Shown one piece after another: positions 7,835 through 15,232 of a DNA stretch of 64,000 nucleotides. Every line of letters begins with the position of its first letter. Position 1 is the first letter of the stretch. Source of the stretch: Desulfurobacterium sp. TC5-1 (GTDB lineage Bacteria; Aquificota; Aquificia; Desulfurobacteriales; Desulfurobacteriaceae); contig NZ_ATXC01000002.1 of the NCBI RefSeq assembly GCF_000421485.1, forward strand, positions 146,519-210,518, given 5' to 3'. The translations under genes were made by a program, and so were the position numbers. Under the pieces are notes generated by a model, which searched no databases, was not told where the DNA came from, and was given only the letters and a program-made list of their open reading frames with translations.

Positions 7835-9016
7835 GTGGGAAGAATCCTCATAGGCTGCCAAGGAACAAGCCAGCGGATGTATGAATATAGTTATAATGGA
7901 CAGAAAGTAAAATCGAAAGCAACATTCATAGCTCTTTCTAAATTTCTAAATGACATAGAAAAGGTAATCCTTTTCGTTACTCCTCAGTCTCGCAATGTTA
8001 CCGAAAAATTAATAAAAGGAAAAAACTTCTCTATACCCATCGAATATAGAGATATTTCCAGTACAGATTTTGAAAAAGTTATAGAAAGCATGTTTGACTG
8101 TCTCGATAGAAATTCCAATGTTGTTATCGATCTAACACAAGGTTATAGACATTTACCTATGTTGCTCCTTATGGCAACATTGATAGAGGGCATAGATTTG
8201 GAGAAAAGAAGGAACATATTTTTTGCTTTGGAAACGGAAAGCCCTTCTGATGGAAAGTACGGTAAAAGTGAATTTATGGATCTCACTGTTTATCTTGACA
8301 TCGCCTACTTTAATCAGATTCTTCATTTCTTCGGAAAATCAGTCAATATGGCTTCTTATCTATCAAAGAAAATTCAAAACACGGAACTAAGAAAAGTAAG
8401 TAGAGAACTTGCAAAATTCTCCAACTTCTTTTTTGAGAACAATATACCCGAAATTAAAAAGGAAGTATCTGATTTTAAAAGAAAGTTAGTGAATTTAAGT
8501 AAGCACCCATCACTCAAGTTTTCGATAGTTGGGATAAAAAAAGCCATTGATTTTTTAGAAGAAATTGAAAGGATAAATACATCTTCTTGCGAAGCTGAAG
8601 AACGGTTGTTATTAGCAGGTATATACAATAAAAGAAATTATCAACTAAATGCTATAACCAACTTATCCGAAGCTCTATTATGCATTATAGAGATGATAGT
8701 TAAACCTTCGGCTCTTCGAAATAAAAAGGGGAGTATATATTCTATAAGAAATGCTTATAAACGATTGTTACTAAATGCTAAAGAGATAGAAAGATATGGA
8801 AATATCCTTGTTTCAAGAAGCGAACTTGATGAAAAAAAACTTTCTAAATTAGGAGAACATAAGTTCAAGAAAATTCTCCTTGAAGTGGATAAAATAAGGA
8901 ACAATATGGCACATGGATTTGTAAATAAAGACAAACTGAAAAAAGCAGGTAAGCTATCTCAGCGAATAAAAGATTACATAAAAGAAACTGAAAAATTTCT
9001 ACATACGTTTGTGTAA
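7835..9016 (+). CDS. CARF-HEPN ribonuclease of a type III CRISPR system (Csm6/Csx1-like)
   Basis: The 393-residue protein has an N-terminal CARF domain. After strand ILIGCQGTS, the ligand-site motif of the DxTHG family appears as DLTQGYR (99-105), with Q in place of the usual H. The C-terminal HEPN domain carries the RNase motif RNNMAH (R355 to H360, Rx4H). In this family, cyclic oligoadenylate made by Cas10 binds CARF and switches on indiscriminate RNA cleavage by HEPN. The gene is first in the type III-A operon, 12 bases before cas10. The start is GTG 7835 behind a purine-rich GGAGGATTAGGAGG. I cannot separate Csm6 from Csx1 subfamilies with certainty. Confidence 0.88.
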   Translation: MGRILIGCQGTSQRMYEYSYNGQKVKSKATFIALSKFLNDIEKVILFVTPQSRNVTEKLIKGKNFSIPIEYRDISSTDFEKVIESMFDCLDRNSNVVIDLTQGYRHLPMLLLMATLIEGIDLEKRRNIFFALETESPSDGKYGKSEFMDLTVYLDIAYFNQILHFFGKSVNMASYLSKKIQNTELRKVSRELAKFSNFFFENNIPEIKKEVSDFKRKLVNLSKHPSLKFSIVGIKKAIDFLEEIERINTSSCEAEERLLLAGIYNKRNYQLNAITNLSEALLCIIEMIVKPSALRNKKGSIYSIRNAYKRLLLNAKEIERYGNILVSRSELDEKKLSKLGEHKFKKILLEVDKIRNNMAHGFVNKDKLKKAGKLSQRIKDYIKETEKFLHTFV

Positions 9017-9028
9017 AGAGAGGTGGTG

Positions 9029-10728
9029 ATGGAAAGCTATCTTGTTAAAGGAGATATAAACGGCATTCAGAATTTTATATACAATGTCTATGAAGGAGAA
9101 GGAGGCGTTGCAAAGATTTTAAGAGCAAGAAGTTTTTACATTTCTATATTATCGGATGTCATTATTGAATATGTTAAAGACATAATGGACAAAGAATGGG
9201 AGTGTAAAACAATACTTAACGGCGGTGGTGGATTCATTATGGAAATTACTCCCAAACAAGAAGGAAAAGAAGAAGAGTTTAAAGAAAGATTAGAAGATGT
9301 AAGAAAAAATGTAGAAGAGTTTCTACTGAAAAAACTGTATGGAGAAATTGGAATAACGTTTGGGTATCTAAAAGGAAAGAATGAAGAGATCAACTTAAAT
9401 AAACTTTATGAACGTGTTGATGAGGAAAAAAAAGGAAGTTTAGAAAAGCCCTTACCGATGCTTCAGCGTTTTCAAAGGATAAAGAGGGCGTTCTTTTCCT
9501 TGAAAAACCTGAAAAGAATGGGAAGAACAAAAGGTGTGCTGTCTGCAGAACCTTTTTTGAGAAGGATAGGAACGTCTGCGAATTTTGCAGGACATTAAAA
9601 AGACTTGGAACAGTTCTTCCCAAAACCACCGAGAAAAAAATAGAGACATCCGGTAAAACAGACGGCGAAGAAGAAAACGAAACATTCGAAATAGGTAAGA
9701 TAGGAAACACCTGCTTTACACTATCTTTGTCCAAAAACAAAGAGAGTGATAAAACACCTCTGATCACCGTCCCTCTGCTGAAAAGAAATCTGACACATGA
9801 AGATATAAATAGATATCAACTATCGGAAGACATAGCAGATTTGAGAAAAGGAATGGTAGCCCCTTTTGAGGTAATATCTCTTTACTCAAAAGGAGACAAT
9901 AAGTTAGGATACTTAGTTATGGATGTTGACAATTTAGGATTACTGTTTGGAAAAATTCGCAGTGTGGAACTTCAAGAAAAGATAAGTAAAAAGATAGACG
10001 AATTTTTTTCAGAAGAAGTTCCAAAGATTGCAAGGAGCAATTTTAAACCTGAAAGTGAGAAAATTGATCTACTTGATGACACAGTTATATACATTCTTTA
10101 TGCTGGAGGGGATGACCTTTTTGCAATAGGTCCGTGGGACAAGCTTTTAGAGTTTGCAGTGAAAGTTAACAAAGAGTTTGAAAACTTTGCAAAATCCCTT
10201 AATGGAGATAGGGAAATTGCACAACTCCTAAAAAAAGAGAATAAAAAAAATGAAATCATCTTCTATCAAAAAGATGAAAATGGAAAAAGGAAAGGACTTT
10301 CCCTTTCTGCAGGATTCGTTACCGTTAAACCCAAGTTTACGGTCAGAATGGCAGCAGAAATGTGTAAAAAAGAAGAAAAGAAAGCCAAAGAAAAAGGGAA
10401 AAATGCCATAGGAGCATTCGGAGAAGTTCTAAGCTGGGAAACAGCTGATTGCCTGATTAACAAGTGTAAAGAGAAGTGGGTACCCTATATAGAAGAGGAA
10501 AGAATACCAAGAGGATTTTTTTTCAGGCTCTACAATCTCTATGTAGAGATGCTGGCAGGAGAGAAAAAAAATATGATGTTTTACCCTTTAATGCACTACA
10601 CCATTGCCAGGAACATCAAAGATGAAAAAGTAAGAGAGGAAGCTACAGAATTTGTCAACAATGCAGAAAAGTGGAAGATAAAGTTTCTTTGTAACTATAT
10701 CTTAACAGCTACGAGGGGGAGAAAATGA
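9029..10728 (+). CDS. cas10: Cas10/Csm1, type III-A, split over two frames at an A8 run
   Basis: The signature subunit of the type III-A complex makes cyclic oligoadenylates when target RNA is bound. The first part (9029 to about 9433) reads VKGDINGIQNFIY and GVAKILRARSFYISIL, the start of the first palm domain. There is no preceding HD nuclease domain. Sense then moves to the -1 frame, where four zinc-ribbon cysteines (codons at 9535, 9544, 9577, 9586), the palm motif MDVDNLG and the cyclase motif GGDD (10105-10116) follow. Unshifted translation stops at 9598 and lacks all of these. A run of eight A at 9426-9433 is the natural switch point. ATG 9029 fits the AAAGAGAGG Shine-Dalgarno better than GTG 9023. 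The whole gene would give about 567 residues. Either shifting is programmed, or the gene is mutated, or one A is missing from the assembly. Confidence 0.85.
9426..9433 (+). other. A8 slippery run at the cas10 frame switch
   Basis: In the upstream frame the site reads GAA AAA AAA GGA, so it contains A-AAA-AAA-G, the class of heptamer used for -1 ribosomal slipping. A run of this length is also prone to RNA polymerase slipping. One extra A, or a -1 shift, joins the two halves of cas10 exactly. The downstream frame is closed by TGA at 9421-9423, so the switch must happen after that. I did not find an obvious strong stem-loop or upstream Shine-Dalgarno stimulator by eye. Confidence 0.7.
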
Positions 10729-11135
10729 GTGCCATAGAAGAGTTAACAGGAAGAATAAAAGCAGAAAAGGGAAAGAAGCTAACGCAGATTTTAACCGATG
10801 AAGAAATACTGAAACCCGGTAAATTTGCGGACAAAATAGCCAGTGACCTGGAACTCAAAAAGAAATTTAAAACTGCTCAACTTCGTAAAGTCTTTAATAA
10901 AGTTAAGGAGATAGAAAGAGCAATAGAAAGAGGAGAAGACTACAAATCTAAAATTCTGGAACTATATCCCAAGCTTGCTTACTCAACAGGAAGGGGTTTA
11001 ATGCCGAAAAATTTCTTTAAGCTACTCACTTTGCTGCTTGAAAAAGCAGAAAAGAATAAAGAAGATGCCAAAATGGTGGTCAAACTGATAACAGCTATAG
11101 TGGCTTATTCTAAACTTCACGGTGACAGGGGGTAG
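10725..11135 (+). CDS. csm2: Csm2, small subunit of type III-A effector
   Basis: The 136-residue, mainly helical, lysine-rich protein sits where csm2 always lies, between cas10 and csm3, and overlaps the cas10 stop by ATGA. The C-terminal helices (MPKNFFKLLTLLLEKA and VKLITAIVAYSKLHG) match the Csm2 pattern. Csm2 forms a filament along the belly of the complex and helps hold target RNA. It has no enzymatic site. Identification rests on length, composition and position as much as on sequence. Confidence 0.85.
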   Translation: MSAIEELTGRIKAEKGKKLTQILTDEEILKPGKFADKIASDLELKKKFKTAQLRKVFNKVKEIERAIERGEDYKSKILELYPKLAYSTGRGLMPKNFFKLLTLLLEKAEKNKEDAKMVVKLITAIVAYSKLHGDRG

Positions 11136-11137
11136 TT

Positions 11138-11914
11138 ATGGAGTTTAAGTTTAGAGGAAATGTTATCATCCATTACAGGCTCAAGACTTTAACAGGACTT
11201 CACATAGGAGGTTCGAAGGACTCTTTCGAAATAGGCGGGGTGGATAATCCCGTAATAAAGCTTGCAAGACTTTCTGACAACTCAAATGAATACCTTACCA
11301 TCAAATCCGCTTTCGGTGGAAAGATAAACGTACTTCCTGAACAACCTTACATTCCCGGTTCTTCTTTGAAAGGTAAAATGAGAAGCCTCTTGGAACTCAA
11401 ATACAACGATGTGGATTTTGACAGCAGTTCAAAATCTTTTGGAGAACCTGCTTTTGGCAATCCACTGATAAAGAAGCTTTTTGGAGCTCCAGCGGATAAA
11501 GACTTCAACGAACCTGTAAGAATTCGTGTCTTTGACGCTTATCCGGTCGAAAAAGTGGAAACAAAGCTCAAGTTTGAAAACTCAATCAACAGGATAACCT
11601 CAAAAGCCAATCCCCGAAACTTTGAGAGGGTACCAGCGGGAGCAGAATTTGAAGGAAAGATAGTTATTAGAATTTTCTCAGAAAAGGATAGCGAGCTTCT
11701 CCGTTTGCTATACGAAGGTTTCAGCCTTCTTGAGGATGATTATCTCGGAGGAGGAGGTTCAAGAGGCTCAGGCAGAGTGAAGTTTGAGAAAGTTAAAGTA
11801 GTTTTTAGAAGCAAAGAGTACTATGAAAATAGGAAGGAAGAAGTAATTCTTTCAGAAGGAGAAACTGATGCTCTACTAAAAGCTACAGATGAATTGGCAA
11901 AAAATCTGCAGTAA
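11138..11914 (+). CDS. csm3: Csm3, backbone RAMP and target-RNA cleaving subunit
   Basis: The 258-residue RAMP protein has the Csm3 start (LKTLTGLHIGG), the segment GGVDNPVIK with the presumed catalytic aspartate D36, the IPGSSLKGKMRSLLE motif, and a late glycine-rich loop (GGGGSRGSGRVKF). Csm3 polymerises along the crRNA and cuts bound target RNA at six-base intervals through that aspartate. Because the residue is intact, RNA cleavage by the complex should be possible even though Cas10 lacks an HD domain. It starts two bases after csm2 ends, with CAGGGGG as ribosome site. Confidence 0.93.
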   Translation: MEFKFRGNVIIHYRLKTLTGLHIGGSKDSFEIGGVDNPVIKLARLSDNSNEYLTIKSAFGGKINVLPEQPYIPGSSLKGKMRSLLELKYNDVDFDSSSKSFGEPAFGNPLIKKLFGAPADKDFNEPVRIRVFDAYPVEKVETKLKFENSINRITSKANPRNFERVPAGAEFEGKIVIRIFSEKDSELLRLLYEGFSLLEDDYLGGGGSRGSGRVKFEKVKVVFRSKEYYENRKEEVILSEGETDALLKATDELAKNLQ

Positions 11915-11933
11915 GTTAAGCGGAGACTGAAAG

Positions 11934-12923
11934 ATGGAGAACCTTAAAGTTTTCAGGATTACTTTAAAACCCCTGAGTTATTTCTCATCAGAACTTTCCT
12001 CTCACACGATCTTTGGAGCTCTCTGCTGGGCGGTAAGATACCTCTACGGAGAGAAAAGAGTTTCAGAACTGATCAAACTGGTAAAAGAGGGGGAACTTTT
12101 AATCTCTTCTGTTATGCCGGTAGTCGATGGGAAACTCTATGTATTCAAGCCGATACTTAAACCTGAACGTATTGGTGCGGAAGACCTCAAATTTCTAAGC
12201 AGCAATGAAGAAAACAGAGAGAGTGAATTCAGGAACTTCATCAAGAAATTCAAAAAGCTCTCTTTTGTCCCTCTCGATGTTCTGATGAAAGTGTCAGAAG
12301 GAGAAATAAAAAACGATAAGGATCTTATGCTAACATTGGGAAAGGAACCTGGAGAAGTTTTTCCATTTACCTCTTTAGCTCTACCCCATGCAAAACTGAA
12401 CAGAATAACAAACAGTACATCGGAAGGTGGTGAATTTTACTTTGAAGAATCCCTCTTTTTCAGATCTGATGTTTACTTTTTGGTTGCTGTCAAAGATGAA
12501 AATATTACCGACGAGGTGTTAATACCACCCTTGAAACTTTTGCAGGACTGGGGAATTGGAGGAAACAGAAGCGTAGGATTCGGAAGTTTTTCTTTCAAAA
12601 TAGAGAGAGAAAAGAGGTTTGAGAAACTCATCAACAGGAATGGAAAAGACTTCATAACTCTTTCGCCAGTTGTTGCTACAGACAGAATAGATTATGAAAA
12701 GAGCTTTTACGATATAAAAACCTATAAAGGAGCAGTGGAGAGCGGATGCCAGAATTTCCTCTGGAAACCGAAAATTTTCTATCTGAAAGCCGGAAGTTTA
12801 ATAAAACTAAAAGAGGATAGTAAATTTGCAGGAGCTTTAATAAAACCGTTTGAAGGGATAGAACTCTACCATTACGGTTTTGAATTTCCCATCTACATTA
12901 AGGAGAGTGGAGATGAAAGTTAG
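11934..12923 (+). CDS. csm4: Csm4, crRNA 5'-handle binding RAMP
   Basis: The 329-residue RAMP protein begins with the Csm4 pattern (FRITLKPLSYFSS then SSHTIFGALCWA) and has a glycine-rich loop GIGGNRSVGFGSF near residue 206. Csm4 caps the complex, holds the 8-base crRNA handle and contacts Cas10. The gene starts 19 bases after csm3 and ends inside csm5 (11-base overlap). Length is normal for the family and no lesion was seen. Confidence 0.9.
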   Translation: MENLKVFRITLKPLSYFSSELSSHTIFGALCWAVRYLYGEKRVSELIKLVKEGELLISSVMPVVDGKLYVFKPILKPERIGAEDLKFLSSNEENRESEFRNFIKKFKKLSFVPLDVLMKVSEGEIKNDKDLMLTLGKEPGEVFPFTSLALPHAKLNRITNSTSEGGEFYFEESLFFRSDVYFLVAVKDENITDEVLIPPLKLLQDWGIGGNRSVGFGSFSFKIEREKRFEKLINRNGKDFITLSPVVATDRIDYEKSFYDIKTYKGAVESGCQNFLWKPKIFYLKAGSLIKLKEDSKFAGALIKPFEGIELYHYGFEFPIYIKESGDES

Positions 12924-14076
12924 ACTGAAAGTGATCACTCCTATTCACATAGGAAATGGAGAAAAGTATTCTGCATTTGAATACATTCTTGAAAATGGAC
13001 TGCTGAAAAAGTACAGCATTGAGAAAATAATCAGCAAAGCGGAAGAGAGAAAGCTTTTAGAATCGTTAGCTTCTTATTTCAAGAGAGAAACTTTACCAAA
13101 TAAAAGACTCTACAGTTTAAATGAAATTTGCAATACAAATCCATCTCTCAGGAAAATTATTCTCGAGCAGGAACCTGAGTACATAATCAGGGCAGAAATT
13201 GGAAAAGAAGAGGAGGTGGAAGAATTTATAAAAAGCAGTGGAAAAATCTACATTCCGGGTAGTGAAATTAAGGGAAGTATAAGGAGAGCTCTCCTTTTTC
13301 ACGTTTTAAAAGAAGACAAAAAAGTTTTTGAAAAACTCCTAAACATGCTAAAAGAAGCAAAGGAAAAGAAAAACTTTAAAACAGTCAGTAAACGTATAGA
13401 GAATATAGTTTTTAGAGGAAGGGAAGAAGATGTACAGTATGATATCATGCAGTATGATATCATGAAGCTCCTGAGAGTAAGTGATACAAATCTTCTTAAG
13501 CCTTCTGAGAAAAATCTAAAAGTGAAAAAAATTGGTCTTTTTTACATAACGTCCCAGAAACGAAAAGAGTTTCCTTCGGAAGTTGTCTTAGCGGGAACAC
13601 AGTTTGAATTTAATATAAATTTATCTCTCAGCGCAAAGAGGCTCGCTGATGTGCTTGATTGTCATCATATCATCAAGTCTCTCTTTTTAGATTCTAATAA
13701 CGAAGACACAACGATAGAAGGAATCATCAAGATCTGGAAAGAAGCTGAGAAAGAGTGCATCAAACTTGATCCTTACCTTGTTCCAGTTTCTGATAACGAA
13801 ATCCTCTCCTCAACAAAAAATAAGAAGAGGGCTAACCAGATATTGAGGTTCATCAACCAGCTAAAAGAAGGAAAGCGGTCGGTAGTAAGAATCGGTAAAC
13901 ATGAAGGTTATCTTTTCACAACGGTAATGGCCTTATTGAAAGAGAAGAATGAGAAAACCTTTGAAAAAGTGTTCAAACTCTCCGCTCCGAGAGTATCAGG
14001 AATTCCCAACAAGACAAGAAAACTTACAATGAAGGAGAAACTTCCCCTCGGATTTTGTAGTGTGGAGAGTATTTAA
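12913..14076 (+). CDS. csm5: Csm5, terminal RAMP of the type III-A complex
   Basis: The protein has the Csm5 start LKVITPIHIGNGEKYS and the RAMP motif IYIPGSEIKGSIRRALLFH. Csm5 sits at the 3' end of the crRNA and recruits maturation nucleases. ATG 12913 is chosen because AGGAGAG lies just before it and the conserved sequence starts there. A longer frame from 12880 would add 11 unconserved residues. It overlaps csm4 by 11 bases and its stop abuts the cas6 start. A 15-base tandem repeat duplicates the peptide QYDIM at 13435-13464. The product is 387 residues, in family range. Confidence 0.9.
   Translation: MKVRLKVITPIHIGNGEKYSAFEYILENGLLKKYSIEKIISKAEERKLLESLASYFKRETLPNKRLYSLNEICNTNPSLRKIILEQEPEYIIRAEIGKEEEVEEFIKSSGKIYIPGSEIKGSIRRALLFHVLKEDKKVFEKLLNMLKEAKEKKNFKTVSKRIENIVFRGREEDVQYDIMQYDIMKLLRVSDTNLLKPSEKNLKVKKIGLFYITSQKRKEFPSEVVLAGTQFEFNINLSLSAKRLADVLDCHHIIKSLFLDSNNEDTTIEGIIKIWKEAEKECIKLDPYLVPVSDNEILSSTKNKKRANQILRFINQLKEGKRSVVRIGKHEGYLFTTVMALLKEKNEKTFEKVFKLSAPRVSGIPNKTRKLTMKEKLPLGFCSVESI
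13435..13464 (+). repeat. 15-base perfect tandem repeat inside csm5
   Basis: The unit CAGTATGATATCATG occurs twice without a gap (13435-13449 and 13450-13464). It keeps the frame and gives QYDIM twice just before the KLLRVSD segment that is conserved in Csm5. It contains the palindrome GATATC. A length change of one unit would be tolerated without frame loss. Confidence 0.9.
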
Positions 14077-14864
14077 TGCCTGTAAAACTCGGTTTAATTC
14101 TTCATCTTGAAAAGTCCATTAAGATAAAGGAAGTATATCCTAAAAGAGTGCATGCTCTTTTTTTCTCTATTCTCCCTGAAGATATATCAGAAAAAATTCA
14201 CTCTCAAAAAAGTACGAAACCCTTTACCATCTGCTTTGAAAAGTTTTTTAGAGAGAATGGAGAAAATGAAGTTTCAAAGTTAAAACTGAAGGTAACCCTT
14301 CTGGATGACTTTCTATTTCCGTATTTTTCTCAGGGAGTCATCCTCGGAGAGAAAAAACTATACATGGGCTCTACTGCAATAAGAAAAAAAGAAATACTCT
14401 CCATCGAACACAAAAGTTATGAGGATCTGATTGGAAATACTGAAGAGAACAGGGATTTCCTATTTTACTTCAAAACCCCCACCACATTCAAAAAAGGAAG
14501 TTCTGACTATCCCCTTCCCGAACCGGTTTTAATATTCAAAAATCTTTTGAAGAAGTGGAATAAATTCTCCCCTTTCAAAATCGAAATATCTACTAAAGAG
14601 CTATTAAAACTTCTTCAAATCGGAGGAGTCTGGATAAAAACCAGAAAATTTTCCCTTTTACCTAATGGAAAAACAATCGGATTTTACGGTAGAGTTTTCA
14701 TAAATGTAAGAACAGAAAAAAAAGAAACCTTGCGTAAACTAAATATTCTCTTTAATTTTTCCTCCTTTTCAGGAATCGGAAGAAAAACAACAATGGGTAT
14801 GGGAAACGTAGAACTACCCTCTTCTACCTTTCAGGACACTAACGGCAAAAGGTTGGAGGATTAG
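14076..14864 (+). CDS. cas6: Cas6 CRISPR RNA endoribonuclease
   Basis: The 262-residue protein shows the Cas6 layout: an N-terminal ferredoxin-like half with a candidate catalytic histidine (H26 in KRVHALFF) and the C-terminal glycine-rich loop SGIGRKTTMGMGNVE that defines the family. Cas6 cuts precursor CRISPR RNA within repeats to give crRNAs for the Csm complex. It is the last gene of the operon, its ATG sharing the last base of the csm5 stop. Its presence implies that an array exists somewhere in the genome, although none was found next to it. Confidence 0.88.
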   Translation: MPVKLGLILHLEKSIKIKEVYPKRVHALFFSILPEDISEKIHSQKSTKPFTICFEKFFRENGENEVSKLKLKVTLLDDFLFPYFSQGVILGEKKLYMGSTAIRKKEILSIEHKSYEDLIGNTEENRDFLFYFKTPTTFKKGSSDYPLPEPVLIFKNLLKKWNKFSPFKIEISTKELLKLLQIGGVWIKTRKFSLLPNGKTIGFYGRVFINVRTEKKETLRKLNILFNFSSFSGIGRKTTMGMGNVELPSSTFQDTNGKRLED

Positions 14865-15159
14865 TAACCTTCTAATGTTCCTCATTCTTTTCACTCTTCA
14901 GGTTGATTCGAATTAGCCAACAGTCATGTGGAAAGGTAAGGAGTAGTCCTTATTGCAATCCCTTTCACTTTTCAGGGCATTTCAAGTCTCCCGTCAGGAA
15001 GTATTAAAAATTAATATATTATAGAAGATGTGACTCGCACTATTTTAAACTTTCATAGAGTCGTAAATAAAAATTTCTGCTTTTAGATAACTCTAACAAT
15101 TAGTCCTTTTCTCCGGTAGTGTACGATATTTTGTGTAAGCTTGAGAAATTAGATAAAAA
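14865..15159. other. Non-coding stretch after cas6
   Basis: No gene of support is seen here. The stretch holds two imperfect repeats (reported separately) and an AT-rich middle. Near 15119-15140 there is TTTTGTGTAAGC-like sequence that resembles the ends of IS256-type elements. That resemblance is from memory of the family and is weak. Confidence 0.5.
14884..14987. repeat. Two imperfect repeats 74 bases apart, possible relic of a CRISPR array
   Basis: Copy A around 14884-14912 contains CACTCTTCAGG (14892-14902), and copy B around 14957-14987 contains CACTTTTCAGG (14966-14976). The similarity extends weakly to CATTC/CAATC before and ATTCGAA/ATTTCAA after. Copy B has a CCCT/AGGG inverted core. 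The 74-base period would suit one repeat plus one spacer. Only two divergent copies exist, so this could be chance. Confidence 0.25.
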
Positions 15160-15232
15160 GCTCCCGAGGAACACCCACAAATACCAACCTCAGGAGTAAA
15201 AAATGAAAGCACAGAAGACTTTACCGGGTTTT
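15160..15232 (+). pseudogene. IS256-type transposase 5' remnant, right of the CRISPR island
   Basis: The leader contains CCCACAAATACCAAC (15174-15188), identical to 7688-7702 on the opposite strand, and a GGAACA block just before it is shared too. A CAGGAG ribosome site precedes ATG 15203, and the codons read MKAQKTLPGF before running into the 3' end of dus. The KxLPG part matches KILPG in the left remnant. Only about ten codons survive. The fragment points away from the CRISPR operon, mirror-image to the left copy. Confidence 0.5.

Noticed and set aside
9401..9598. Taking the 191-residue frame as a complete separate protein
   Set aside because: Its last about 55 residues have no family sense, while the -1 frame over the same bases encodes the Cas10 zinc ribbon. 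The frame simply runs on past the switch.
14865..15230. A functional CRISPR array behind cas6
   Set aside because: Only two imperfect copies of a short motif exist; there are no regular identical repeats.
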